Of a stretch of 64,000 nt of DNA, positions 8,735-17,681 are shown piece by piece. Position numbers and translations under genes: made by a program. Source of the stretch: Gp1-AA133 sp964641665. Its GTDB lineage: Bacteria > Acidobacteriota > Terriglobia > Terriglobales > Acidobacteriaceae. Location of the stretch: the NCBI GenBank assembly GCA_964641665.1, contig CAZXKO010000068.1:1-64000 (forward strand). The letters are read 5' to 3'. The notes below the pieces were generated by a model that saw only the letters and a program-made list of their open reading frames with translations, had not been told where the DNA came from and ran no database searches. Numbering within the stretch: position 1 is the first letter of the stretch; each line of letters opens with the position of its first letter.

Positions 8735-9500
8735 CGGTGAGCAATATGTTGCCGATCGCTTTGAATCTTTTTGCTAACTTGTCGGAATGGATGGGACGTC
8801 CAGTAGGAGTGGTGAAGACCAGCTCTGCGGCGTCAGCCCTGCTACTTCCGATCCGTTGCGTCGTTCTGCGTTGCAGATCCTTTAGTGTTTCGAACACGCA
8901 GGCTGCGAGCTCGCTTCGTCTCGGCAAACCGTCAACGCCCTGCAGCTCTCTCTAGGGTGCGGACGACGCTCACAGTACCGCGGTCCCAATCGATGCCATG
9001 CCACTGCAGGCCAAGGTATTCGCTTGGGCGCATGCCGGTTGCAAGGAGCGATCAAAAAAAACCGGTCCGTAGTGAGTTTTGAGTGCCACCGACAGAAATC
9101 TTTTTGATTGCTCTGCAGTCAAAACCCGCATCTCGCGACGCCCCAGCCGGGGCAGTGGGGCCGCCGTCCGACCGCGGTCCATCATCTTTTGGTATATGTC
9201 CTGCACGTCGAGCGGAGTGATAGTGGACAGTATTCTTTGGCCGAGCACGGGTCGGATGTATCGTCGCAGCAGGCTCTCGTAGCTCTGGCAGCTCTTCTCG
9301 CGCAGTTTCGGTTTGGCAGCTGTATCGAGCCAGCGCGTCAGGTAAGAATCGAGCGTGGTCTCTGCTCCCTCCAGACCGCGTCCGAGGTCGCGATCCCGCA
9401 GGGTTTTTGTGAGGTACTCTTGGGTCCGACTGACGGGCCCATGAACGGTGTGGTTGTGGGAACGCCGTTTGCGAGTTTGGTGGTCGCGACCGAGAGAGAC
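8735..9500 (-). pseudogene. Tyrosine-recombinase (phage integrase family) remnant, several frameshifts and a stop
   Basis: The minus strand carries a broken integrase. The SAM-like core-binding domain is intact in one frame (YLTKTLRDRDLGRGLE, TLDSYLTRWLDTAAK, QSYESLLRRYIRPVLGQ, ITPLDVQDIYQKMMDRG). At a run of eight T's (about 9060-9053, minus sense) the frame shifts to LLATGMRPSEYLGLQW, which contains the first catalytic Arg, then GIDWDRGTVSVVRTLERAAGR followed by an in-frame TGA where Trp is expected. A third frame continues VFETLKDLQRR … ELVFTTPTGRPIHSDKL. The HxxR and nucleophile Tyr region is absent. This is a dead mobile-element gene. No matching attachment site is seen beside it. Confidence 0.85.
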
Positions 9501-9558
9501 GCGCACGCACACCGCTGGCACACCGACGCCACGATGGATGTTGCAACCCCAGTGCCTT

Positions 9559-11388
9559 CTACTGCCACAGCACAACCGGCAATTTATCCAGATCGAAATA
9601 CATCCGGTAGTAGTAATCGCCTGCGACCGCGTAGAACGGCCGGAATTTTGCCATCACGTTGCTGCCGTCAGGCGGGGCGAAGCGGAAAACGCCAGGGCCT
9701 TCCTGGTTGTCGGCAACCAGATATTTGTTCAGGTCGTCGTGGTTTTCCGGCAGCTTGAAGATGGGTTCGTGGATCATGCCATCCTGTACCAGTACAACCG
9801 GCCCACGAACTACGGCGGCGCGGTGCGGATGTTGCGCGTCGACGGCCTGCCACCGCATCCGCAGCGGAATGGTGATCTCTACCGTATCGCCGGACTTCCA
9901 GACGCGGTCCACCGTGGCCCAGGTGCCCGGCTGGCAAGCGGTTTGATACGGCGCGCCATTCACTTTCACCGACGCGGCCTGCGCCCACTCGGGAATCCGC
10001 ATGCGCAAGGGTAACTTCATGCTGCGGTCCATCTGTAGGGTCAGCGTGCTGGTTTCAGCCTCCGGATAGCGTGTTTCCTGTACCAGCCTCACCGCTCCGT
10101 CGCTGCGCTTCCAGGTGACCTCGGAGGGAACATACAGGTTGACATAAAGGCTGGAATCATCCTTGTAGTAGATGAGGTTGTGAAAGTCGGCGACATCCTG
10201 AATGTAGGTGCCCGAGCAGCAGGTGTAAGCATTGCGGCTGAAGATTTTGACGCCACCGCCGACGCGATAGTCGGCATAGTAGAAATGGCGGCCGTTGCCG
10301 TTAATCTGCAATGCTGATCCGATCCCGTTGTAGAGCAACCGCTCCGCCCAGTCGCCATACCGCGCCTCTCCTGTGAATTGCATCAGGTAGCGCGACATCT
10401 TGAAGCCGGCCCACGATCCGCAGGGAGTTTCAAAGCTGTTGAGTTGATAGTCGAGCGCCCTACCCAAGCTTCCCGCAGGCATGATTCTTTCCACCGGTCC
10501 GTAGCCTCCGGTGGCATAGCACTGCGTGTTCTGCAGAAAGTCGTAGGCGTTCTCCACCACGCGCAAGTGCCTGGGGTCGCCGGTGACCGCATATCGCATG
10601 GATGCGCTGCTGAACGAGTTCACATGGCTGTAGGCATGGACGCCGCTGGCATGCGGCGGCGACGACGTGTTGGCGAATTGGTCCCAGTAAGAGTGATACA
10701 GCCAGACCTCAGCGAAATCCTTGAACTGCTTATTGCCGGTGAGTTGATAGGCGCGAAAGAGGTTCTCCGGCTGGGTGTACCATTCGAGCGGTTTCCCGGA
10801 GTGCATCTCCCAGGGCTTCGGCGCAGCCGGTTGCCGGGTGCGGTCGAACGTCTTGCTGGCGAAGGCAGTGACTCTTTCGAGCAGAGGCATGGCATCGCTT
10901 TCGCCTGCGTACTTGTGCATATCTACCAGGCCGCAAACCAGCTTCTCATAAGGATAGACATTCATCCTGCAATTGCCGTCAGGGCCGACGGTCTTGGAAA
11001 ATTCTCCCAGGAGGTACGCGGCCTTATCGCGCATTGCCTGGTCGTCAGTGGCGCGATACATGCGCGACATTCCGCTCAACCACTGACCGAAGACGGTGGA
11101 ACTGTCTTCGTCGCACCATCCTCCCAGCGGCTTGCCCGGCGCGGGCAATCCCGCCTTGGCGCGGAATCCCTGCAGGATGTCATTGTTCGATACGTTGAAG
11201 TAGAACTCGCGCGCGTGCAGATACTGATCATTCCAGCGACTGTCGTGTAGGCGTACGCCGTCATAATCAAAGGCGCTGATCTTGATCACGCGTGGATCAA
11301 TGTCGGCAGGTGAGGTGTTGGCGCGCGCAGCCACACCGGCGAGCATGCCCGTAGCTGCTAGTCCTTTAAGAAAATCGCGGCGGTCCAT
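9559..11388 (-). CDS. Tat-exported DUF1680-fold glycoside hydrolase (GH127/GH146-like)
   Basis: Probable beta-L-arabinofuranosidase-type enzyme with an (alpha/alpha)6 barrel followed by beta-sandwich modules. ATG at 11388 is chosen because AGGAG lies 6 nt upstream and the protein then opens with a twin-arginine signal (MDRRDFLKGL). Landmarks: WNDQYLHAREFYF, GWCDED, then ETPC (Glu320, Cys323) and TCCSGT (Cys390, Cys391). In GH127 the zinc-thiolate site is made of a Glu, one Cys in an ETC motif and a CC pair; here the first motif has one extra residue and the CC pair is followed by SGT rather than PPN, closer to GH146-type proteins. All four metal-ligand types are therefore present in altered spacing. 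The exact substrate cannot be read from sequence. Single gene, convergent with the integrase remnant. Confidence 0.82.
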   Translation of the reverse strand: MDRRDFLKGLAATGMLAGVAARANTSPADIDPRVIKISAFDYDGVRLHDSRWNDQYLHAREFYFNVSNNDILQGFRAKAGLPAPGKPLGGWCDEDSSTVFGQWLSGMSRMYRATDDQAMRDKAAYLLGEFSKTVGPDGNCRMNVYPYEKLVCGLVDMHKYAGESDAMPLLERVTAFASKTFDRTRQPAAPKPWEMHSGKPLEWYTQPENLFRAYQLTGNKQFKDFAEVWLYHSYWDQFANTSSPPHASGVHAYSHVNSFSSASMRYAVTGDPRHLRVVENAYDFLQNTQCYATGGYGPVERIMPAGSLGRALDYQLNSFETPCGSWAGFKMSRYLMQFTGEARYGDWAERLLYNGIGSALQINGNGRHFYYADYRVGGGVKIFSRNAYTCCSGTYIQDVADFHNLIYYKDDSSLYVNLYVPSEVTWKRSDGAVRLVQETRYPEAETSTLTLQMDRSMKLPLRMRIPEWAQAASVKVNGAPYQTACQPGTWATVDRVWKSGDTVEITIPLRMRWQAVDAQHPHRAAVVRGPVVLVQDGMIHEPIFKLPENHDDLNKYLVADNQEGPGVFRFAPPDGSNVMAKFRPFYAVAGDYYYRMYFDLDKLPVVLWQ

Positions 11389-11730
11389 CTTCGTCTCCTG
11401 ATTTTCTGATTCCCGGCCTGCGGGATAACTGTTGAAGCTAATGGTAGCCCTCATGTGACCCAAGATTGTAGTTCGCAAACTATTTTTTAGGAATGCCAAA
11501 CTCTCGGACCGATGCCGTCACCGCTTGAGATTCTTGCGCATGGTGACATGGCAGGGTGAAACGCAAAACTTGTGGTCCACTCCAGAGTTATATTTCACGC
11601 GCAGATACGGGCTGCCCCGGGCGGGGATCTTCTCCGTAGAACGAAATTAGGATCCGGTTGCAAATGCGTGCCTGAGCAGATTTAATGGCATTCGAAAACG
11701 CAAGCCCCCGGAAAGGGCCGCCAACCTCTC
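11389..11730. other. Divergent intergenic region, no gene seen
   Basis: About 340 nt between the GH127-like gene (minus) and the DUF5695-like gene (plus). It must hold promoters for both. I see AT-rich stretches (around 11480-11490 and 11588-11595) but no convincing -35/-10 pair and no GTATAC palindrome of the kind found upstream of other genes in this region. Confidence 0.5.
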
Positions 11731-14547
11731 GTGAACAGCAAACTATCCCGTCGTCACCTACTCAAGTCAATCGGAACTGCCGGTGTTGCTTCGCTGGTTG
11801 CCGCCGTCGCCGCCACCGAAACGTTTCCGCTTTCTCACTCGATTCCTCCGGCATCCCGCGCCACGAACAAGTCCGATCTGGTGCGGCTTTCCTCGGGCCG
11901 GATGATTGTGACGTTTGACCGCCGGAACGGTACTCTCTACTCGATTAGTGAAGCGCACGATGCGCTGGGAACAAACTTCCTCGGGAACTCCGACAACACG
12001 CTCGGTGTCAAGAGCGCAGACACGCATTGGACCGGCGACGTAGTCACCACGATTTGGGAACTGAAGACGCCGGAATGGATACGCGAGCAGGAGAGCTTTG
12101 TTCAATACCAGATTTCGGGAAAATGGAAACGTGAGTCGACCCTGGCTTCACCGGATGTCCGCAAGGTTGGGTTTGATGGGAAGGTGTTCGCCGTCAAGTA
12201 CGCAGGGCGCCCGCAAAGCGAGGATGGCATCCAGAGCTACGTCCTCAGCATGAGCTATCGCTTCGCGGACGACGGTTCCCTGCTGTGGGACGTGGAGTTT
12301 GAGAATACGACCGGCCGCACCCTGGAATTCGGCGAACTCGCATTCCCGCTGCGCGCCAACGACGATTATGCCGCGCCCTATGCGGGGGTTACCACGACCC
12401 TGGCGAACATCAGCGGGAAGCTGGCCGCGATGCAAAAGACTGTTCACGAACAGAAAGTCCTTTGCCATTCCTTTGTGGCCGGCCACAGTTCCTACGCACT
12501 ACTGCAGCGTCCGCGCGGAGACGCGCCGTTCCTTCTATTTCACTGTCTGCAAGACACTTCCTTCGAATGTATCTACAAGACGCCCGCGCAGGGCGGCGAC
12601 TGGATCGGGACTGATCTGTTCGCGGTGCACTCCAACGCCACCAAAGACCTGCGGAACTGGGGATGGAATCCCTGGGTGAACGGGCATTCGTCCCTGGTAT
12701 TGGAGCCTGGTCAAAAAAAGTCATACCAGATGCGATTCGTGTTTCTGGATGAGTATGCCGGAATCGCAAAGGAATTGACGGCGGCGGGCAATCTGGGCAT
12801 TCGCATCGTGCCCTCGATGGTCGTGCAGGAGGACACGGACGCTTACGTCGAGCTGAATTCCGCCAACGACCTTGAAGCTCTCGAAATCCACTCGGACGGA
12901 ATTACCGTCAAAGAGCGGAAGCGTACCAATAAATCCACATTCCTGACGTTGTCGTTTCACGGCAGGGGCCAGAAAAGTCTCCGGCTGCTATACAACGGAA
13001 CCCGCTGGACCAACCTGCATTTTTTCTGCGTCGAAGATGCGGAACAGTTGTTGAAGGCGCGAGCCCGCTTCATGGTGGAGCGGCAATTCGTGGTGAGTCC
13101 CGAAGATCCCTACCATCGCCATCATATGTTTCTGCCATTCGACTACCGGCGCGCCACCCGCCTCGATGACAACGATGACGTTTGGGAAGTAGGAGGGACC
13201 GACGACCCCGGCTTCGGTGATCCTGTATTCCTGGTGGCGAAGAATTCGTTTCTTCCCTCCCGCGATGAGGTCGAGAAACTGGAAATGTTCGTGTCCGATT
13301 GTCTATTCAAGCACATTCAGAACCCCGAGACTTACGAAATACGGGCGTCTCTGTACTGGAAAGTGAGGACACCGTCGAGTCCGTGGGGAAGCTGGTCCAA
13401 GAAACGAAGCGAGACCACCTGGCGAACCTACAACTACGCCTTCGTCACAAATATTTATCACGGCATGTACCGCATTGGGCGCGAATATGACGTTCTATCG
13501 CATCGCACCGCGCTGGACTATCTTCGGCTCTGCTATGAAACCTGTAGAAAATGGTTTACCACGGGACCTTACAAGCGGTTTGGCCTGATTACCGGTTTGA
13601 ACGCGGTGAACATCGTCGAAGACCTCAAGAGCGAAGGATGGCAGAAGGAATATGAAACGATTCTTGCGCTGATGAAAGAAACCAACCAGACCTTCCTGAC
13701 CGATCCTTACCCCTACAGCTCTGAGATACAGATCGACGAAACTGCACAGCCGCAGGTTTATTTTTTCACCCGCTACTTCGGCCAGACCCACGGCGAAGCC
13801 GAAAGCTGGAAGAAGAACGCGGAAGTGCGGCAAGTCTTGCAGGCTATGCGAGGCGGGGATCAGCCCATCTGGTTCTTGTACGGCAACGATTTATTTGCCC
13901 ATCCCGACTTGCGGGGCCAGATTTCCTGTTGGCATTCCGAAGCCCTGAACGGCATGGCGTTGATGCAGGCTTTTGAAGACACTGGCGATGTCTCGCTGCT
14001 TTTGAAAGGCTACGCCGGAATGATGAGCATCCTCCACAACGTGCTGCCTGACGGCATGGGCTTTGGATGGTTCAAACTCGATCCCGGCGTCTTTGCCTGT
14101 GAACCGCCGAGAACATTCGAGGGAGGTTCGGGTTTGTGGGCCTTTCTGCAAGCCGCAAAATCCTATGTGATGAACGACCCGAGCTTTGGCTGGATAGGCT
14201 ATGGGTGCCGGGTTGAGAACGAAGCCAACGAGGTCCGCGTGTTCCCCAAGGATGGCGTGCGCAAACGATTGTTGATTGTCCCCGATAAGTTGCAGGTAAT
14301 TCTGCGGCGGGGTGAAATCAAGTCACTGACTTTCGATCGCAGGACATCGTCGGTCAGTTTGCAGATCGAAGACACCACCGGGATGGTGAAGATTGTGCCG
14401 GTAACCATCGAGGGGTTGGAGCCGGGTGAGTATCGAGTGCGGACGGAAAACTCGGAACTCCGAACGCGAGGATCGGAGAAGCTCGGGTTTGAGGTACCCG
14501 TGGAGGACGCGAAGTCGCTGCACATTTCGAGGGCAGTAGAGAAGTAA
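11731..14547 (+). CDS. Tat-exported large protein, DUF5695-like, probable carbohydrate-active enzyme
   Basis: A 938-residue protein with a twin-arginine signal (SRRHLLKSIGTAG), starting at GTG 11731 with GAAAGGG about 13 nt upstream. The N-terminal half is beta-rich (RMIVTFDRRNGTLYSI, then VLSMSYRFADDGSLLWDVEFENTTGRTLEFGELAFPL, resembling the sandwich domains of large glycosidases); the C-terminal half looks like an alpha-toroid (DYLRLCYETCRKWF, WHSEALNGMALMQAFEDTGDVSLLLKGYAGMMS). The overall plan matches my memory of DUF5695 proteins, but I cannot verify that. No catalytic residues can be assigned. It sits among other exported hydrolases, which supports a glycan-related role. Could also be a new GH family. 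Confidence 0.6.
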   Translation: MNSKLSRRHLLKSIGTAGVASLVAAVAATETFPLSHSIPPASRATNKSDLVRLSSGRMIVTFDRRNGTLYSISEAHDALGTNFLGNSDNTLGVKSADTHWTGDVVTTIWELKTPEWIREQESFVQYQISGKWKRESTLASPDVRKVGFDGKVFAVKYAGRPQSEDGIQSYVLSMSYRFADDGSLLWDVEFENTTGRTLEFGELAFPLRANDDYAAPYAGVTTTLANISGKLAAMQKTVHEQKVLCHSFVAGHSSYALLQRPRGDAPFLLFHCLQDTSFECIYKTPAQGGDWIGTDLFAVHSNATKDLRNWGWNPWVNGHSSLVLEPGQKKSYQMRFVFLDEYAGIAKELTAAGNLGIRIVPSMVVQEDTDAYVELNSANDLEALEIHSDGITVKERKRTNKSTFLTLSFHGRGQKSLRLLYNGTRWTNLHFFCVEDAEQLLKARARFMVERQFVVSPEDPYHRHHMFLPFDYRRATRLDDNDDVWEVGGTDDPGFGDPVFLVAKNSFLPSRDEVEKLEMFVSDCLFKHIQNPETYEIRASLYWKVRTPSSPWGSWSKKRSETTWRTYNYAFVTNIYHGMYRIGREYDVLSHRTALDYLRLCYETCRKWFTTGPYKRFGLITGLNAVNIVEDLKSEGWQKEYETILALMKETNQTFLTDPYPYSSEIQIDETAQPQVYFFTRYFGQTHGEAESWKKNAEVRQVLQAMRGGDQPIWFLYGNDLFAHPDLRGQISCWHSEALNGMALMQAFEDTGDVSLLLKGYAGMMSILHNVLPDGMGFGWFKLDPGVFACEPPRTFEGGSGLWAFLQAAKSYVMNDPSFGWIGYGCRVENEANEVRVFPKDGVRKRLLIVPDKLQVILRRGEIKSLTFDRRTSSVSLQIEDTTGMVKIVPVTIEGLEPGEYRVRTENSELRTRGSEKLGFEVPVEDAKSLHISRAVEK

Positions 14548-14549
14548 GC

Positions 14550-14574
14550 AGAGACGTAGCCGAGCAACGTCTCT
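14550..14574. repeat. Inverted repeat after the DUF5695-like gene
   Basis: AGAGACGT (14550-14557) and ACGTCTCT (14567-14574) form a perfect 8-bp hairpin with a 9-nt loop, 3 nt after the stop codon. There is no T-run, so it is either a Rho-independent-like stop without a U tract or a REP-type dispersed palindrome. The remaining 300 nt up to 14882 show no gene; they should contain the promoter of the CRTAC1 gene. Confidence 0.5.
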
Positions 14575-14882
14575 ACAGTTGGACAAGACTAGATGTCGGG
14601 GGGGAACTCGGGGACAGACGTGGCGAGAGTATCTGACCGCCGGGGAGGGGACTGCGACAGCGACGCTCGGCGAGCGGGATTCTATCTCGTAGATTTCCCC
14701 ACCAGAATGCGCCGCACTCTATAGCCGCAACGTGCGCGTCCTCGGAGTCCCGTAGTCGTCAATTGTGCTACACTTTCCGGTCTTGCGATCCCGGCGAGTT
14801 GTTATATGCGGCCATCCCGCGCGCCGAAACGGGTCGGGCGCAGTGAGAGAATTGAGACAGGTTTAGGTACAAGGTTCGGGCC

Positions 14883-16619
14883 ATGTCCGAGGCTGAAGGA
14901 AAGGGACGGGACGCGGTTTCGCGCCGCCGATTTCTCAGGGTGCTCGCCTCGACAGGGCTGAGCAGCACCATCCCTCCCGCGCTCTTTCTTCAAATCGATG
15001 CCGGGAAACCTCCGGCCGCGAGCGTTTTACCCGCCTTTGAAGAGATTCCTCCCTCGCGCAGCGGCATTACGTGGGCCCATGTAGCAGGTTTTTCTCCCAA
15101 TATGTATGAGCCGGAAACCATGGGCGCCGGCTGCGCTTTTCTTGACTACGACAACGACGGCTGGATGGACATCTATCTGGTGAACAGCGGGCAGTGCGAC
15201 TTCTACACCCCAAAGCAGCCCCTGCGCAATGCCCTGTACCACAACAACCGGGACGGCACTTTCAGCGACGTGACGGGAAAGGCGGGTGTGACGGGAAACG
15301 CTTACGGCATGGGCGTTGCTGTGGGCGATTACAACGCGGATGGATTTCCGGACCTCTACGTCACTCAGTACCCGCGCAGCGTCCTCTATCACAACAACGG
15401 CGATGGCACGTTCACCGACGTCACAGCGAAGGCCGGGGTTGCTGCGCCGGGGTGGAGCACGAGCGCTGCCTGGTTCGATTACGACAACGACGGGCGGCTG
15501 GACTTGTTTGTTTGCCAGTATCTAAAGCTGGACACAACCACATGGTGCGGAGACAAACTGATCGGCGAACGCTGGTACTGCCGGCCCACCGTCTACAAGT
15601 CGACGCCTTCCTGGCTCTTTCACAACAACGGTGACGGCACATTTACCGATGTCAGCAAGGAAAGCGGCATCGCGCAATCCCTGGGAAAGGCCTTGGGCGT
15701 TGTCGCAGCCGACATCAACAACGACGGGTGGATGGACCTCTTCGTCGGCAATGACACGGAGCCGAATTTCCTCTGGGCCAACCGTGGTAAGGGCCGTTTC
15801 GAAGAGACTGGGGTGCTCGCGGGCGTGGGTTTCAGCGCCTTCGGCCGCCCCCGGTCGGGCATGGGCGTGGACGCCAGCGATTACGACCAGGACGGCAAGA
15901 TCGACCTTTTCCTAACCACCGTGGATCACGAGATGTTCTCGCTCTATCACCAGGAGCGAGATGGGATTTTCAGCGACGTCGCGCCACGCTTTGGGATCGC
16001 CTCGCAAACCTTCAACCTTAGCGGCATGGGCATGAAATTCTTCGACTACGACAACGACGGCAACCCCGACATCATCCTCTCCAATGGCCACCCCGAACTG
16101 AATGTGGCCAAGATGGTATCGGGCGTGACGTATGAGGAGCCCATGTTGCTCTTTCGCAACACCGGCAATGGCTTCGAAAATGTCAGCAAGCAGAGCGGTC
16201 CGATCTTTTCCAAACTGATCGCCGGCCGCGGCTTGGCCGTGGGGGACTTCGACAACGACGGTTCAGTTGACGTGCTGGTCGCGGTCGGTGACAGCGCTCC
16301 CATTCTGTTGCGGAACAACGCCGGCCGGCAAAACCACTGGTTGGGGGTCCGGCTCATAGGCCGGAAGTCCAATATTGACGCCGTCGGCGCCAAGGTCACC
16401 TACCGCTCAGGCAACTTTCAGAGGGATTGCTACAAGTTTGGCGGTGGCGGCTATTTGGCTGCCCACGACCCCCGTCTTGTGCTGGGCCTCGGGCAGCGAA
16501 CCAAAATGGATTGGCTCGAGGTGAAATGGCCGCAGCCCGGCGGCACCACCGAGCGTTTCACCAATCTACCCCTTGACCGATACATTACCATCGTCGAAGG
16601 GGAAGGAAAGTGGAAGTAA
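14883..16619 (+). CDS. Tat-exported CRTAC1-family FG-GAP/VCBS repeat protein with ASPIC/UnbV C-terminal domain (copy 1)
   Basis: Secreted or periplasmic beta-propeller protein, role unknown. Twin-arginine signal SRRRFLRVLASTG (about 13-25). Repeated calcium-binding FG-GAP/VCBS blocks of the form DYDNDGWMD, GDYNADGFPD, DYDNDGRLD, DINNDGWMD, DYDQDGKID, DYDNDGNPD and DFDNDGSVD, many preceded by 'LYHNNGDGTFTDVT'. The C-terminal ~110 residues (NHWLGVRLIGRKSNIDAVGAKVTY … GLGQRTKMDWLEVKWPQPG) match the ASPIC/UnbV domain. The gene meets a TPR gene tail to tail 19 nt later; the same pair, in the same convergent arrangement, occurs at 25105-28053. Related proteins have been linked to adhesion or matrix in other organisms, but nothing here proves that. 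Confidence 0.9.
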   Translation: MSEAEGKGRDAVSRRRFLRVLASTGLSSTIPPALFLQIDAGKPPAASVLPAFEEIPPSRSGITWAHVAGFSPNMYEPETMGAGCAFLDYDNDGWMDIYLVNSGQCDFYTPKQPLRNALYHNNRDGTFSDVTGKAGVTGNAYGMGVAVGDYNADGFPDLYVTQYPRSVLYHNNGDGTFTDVTAKAGVAAPGWSTSAAWFDYDNDGRLDLFVCQYLKLDTTTWCGDKLIGERWYCRPTVYKSTPSWLFHNNGDGTFTDVSKESGIAQSLGKALGVVAADINNDGWMDLFVGNDTEPNFLWANRGKGRFEETGVLAGVGFSAFGRPRSGMGVDASDYDQDGKIDLFLTTVDHEMFSLYHQERDGIFSDVAPRFGIASQTFNLSGMGMKFFDYDNDGNPDIILSNGHPELNVAKMVSGVTYEEPMLLFRNTGNGFENVSKQSGPIFSKLIAGRGLAVGDFDNDGSVDVLVAVGDSAPILLRNNAGRQNHWLGVRLIGRKSNIDAVGAKVTYRSGNFQRDCYKFGGGGYLAAHDPRLVLGLGQRTKMDWLEVKWPQPGGTTERFTNLPLDRYITIVEGEGKWK

Positions 16620-16638
16620 TGAACCGTCGTCAATTCGG

Positions 16639-17643
16639 CTAATGCGGCTGGGCTACGTCCTCTGGCGACAGCGTCATCATTCGCGGCTTATTTTTCTCCA
16701 TCTGGCGTTGCAGAGCCAGTAGCCGGTCCGCCTCCGGCTTGTTTCCCGTCCGGGCATAGGCGGTTGCGAGCTGATAGTAACCCGCGGGGTCAGAAGGATC
16801 CATCTCCGTGTATTTCTTGAGAGGCGTGATCGCTTCTGAGTACTTCCCCGCCGCATTGAGCGCCATACCGAGTCCGAGGTAGGCCTCCGCCAGCCCGGCG
16901 TCAAATTGCGTCGCTCGGGAAAAATGCTCGATGGCCTCGTCCGCCTTTTGATTTCTCCACGCTAGGTCGCCCAGCATGAACTCTGCGGCGGGTGAGGTTG
17001 GGTTGATCTTCAGTTCAGCCTCGAATTCTTTCCTGGCTTCCTCGGTTACGGTGGGGTCCAGAGGCTTGGAGAGAAGGATCCGGCCGAGTTGGTAATGAAT
17101 CCCGGGCTGATTCGGGTTTTGCTCCAGGATCTTACGGAATTGGGCTGCCGCGTCGTCCCACTTCCCCTGGGCTTGAAACGCCTCGGCGATAAGGGTCTCC
17201 GCCTCAGGCGACGAAGGAGACGTTTGTATCAACTCCTGTGCTGTGCGATTGGCCAGTTCGGAGTAATAGCGGGTTGTAATGTAGAGAACTTTCGGATCCC
17301 CGGGAAACTCGCGCATCAGCACGAGGAGAGACTCGACAACCGCGGCACGCTGATCGACAGCCATCCCGCATTGCGCCCGTGCCATTACAGCGTCATGCAG
17401 AAGGTCCTTGTCTTTAAGCTTGGGGATGACTCCCTTCAGAATAGGCATTGCTTCTTTGCAATGACCCCTGGTGCCGAGGGTAATGCCGCGCTCTGCCGTG
17501 GCGGTGGGAGACTCGACGGTCGCTGGAGTCTTTGAACCTTGAGCGATCAACCATGTGCCTGGATTTCCGCAGACGACAACCGCGAGAAGCACAAGGATGC
17601 GCCGAGACTTCGGAAGATCGAGTTCAAGGCGACGCGAGTTCAT
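16639..17643 (-). CDS. Exported tetratricopeptide-repeat protein (copy 1, paired with CRTAC1)
   Basis: A 334-residue TPR protein. ATG at 17643 is preferred because it gives an N-terminal signal-anchor (RRILVLLAVVVCG) directly after a basic stretch; an in-frame ATG at 17685 would overlap the end of the upstream gene. At least four to five TPR units are readable, for example DDAAAQFRKILEQNPNQPGIHYQLGRILL, ADEAIEHFSRATQFDAGLAEAYLGLGMAL and SEAITPLKKYTEMDPSDPAGYYQLATAYA. TPRs bind protein partners; the tail-to-tail CRTAC1 gene is the obvious candidate (inference). It follows the ~815-residue hydrolase-like gene on the same strand by 38 nt, so the two may be co-transcribed. Confidence 0.85.
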   Translation of the reverse strand: MNSRRLELDLPKSRRILVLLAVVVCGNPGTWLIAQGSKTPATVESPTATAERGITLGTRGHCKEAMPILKGVIPKLKDKDLLHDAVMARAQCGMAVDQRAAVVESLLVLMREFPGDPKVLYITTRYYSELANRTAQELIQTSPSSPEAETLIAEAFQAQGKWDDAAAQFRKILEQNPNQPGIHYQLGRILLSKPLDPTVTEEARKEFEAELKINPTSPAAEFMLGDLAWRNQKADEAIEHFSRATQFDAGLAEAYLGLGMALNAAGKYSEAITPLKKYTEMDPSDPAGYYQLATAYARTGNKPEADRLLALQRQMEKNKPRMMTLSPEDVAQPH

Positions 17644-17681
17644 AGGCCATTGTATTCGCGACGACGTTTGCCGGGAACGCG

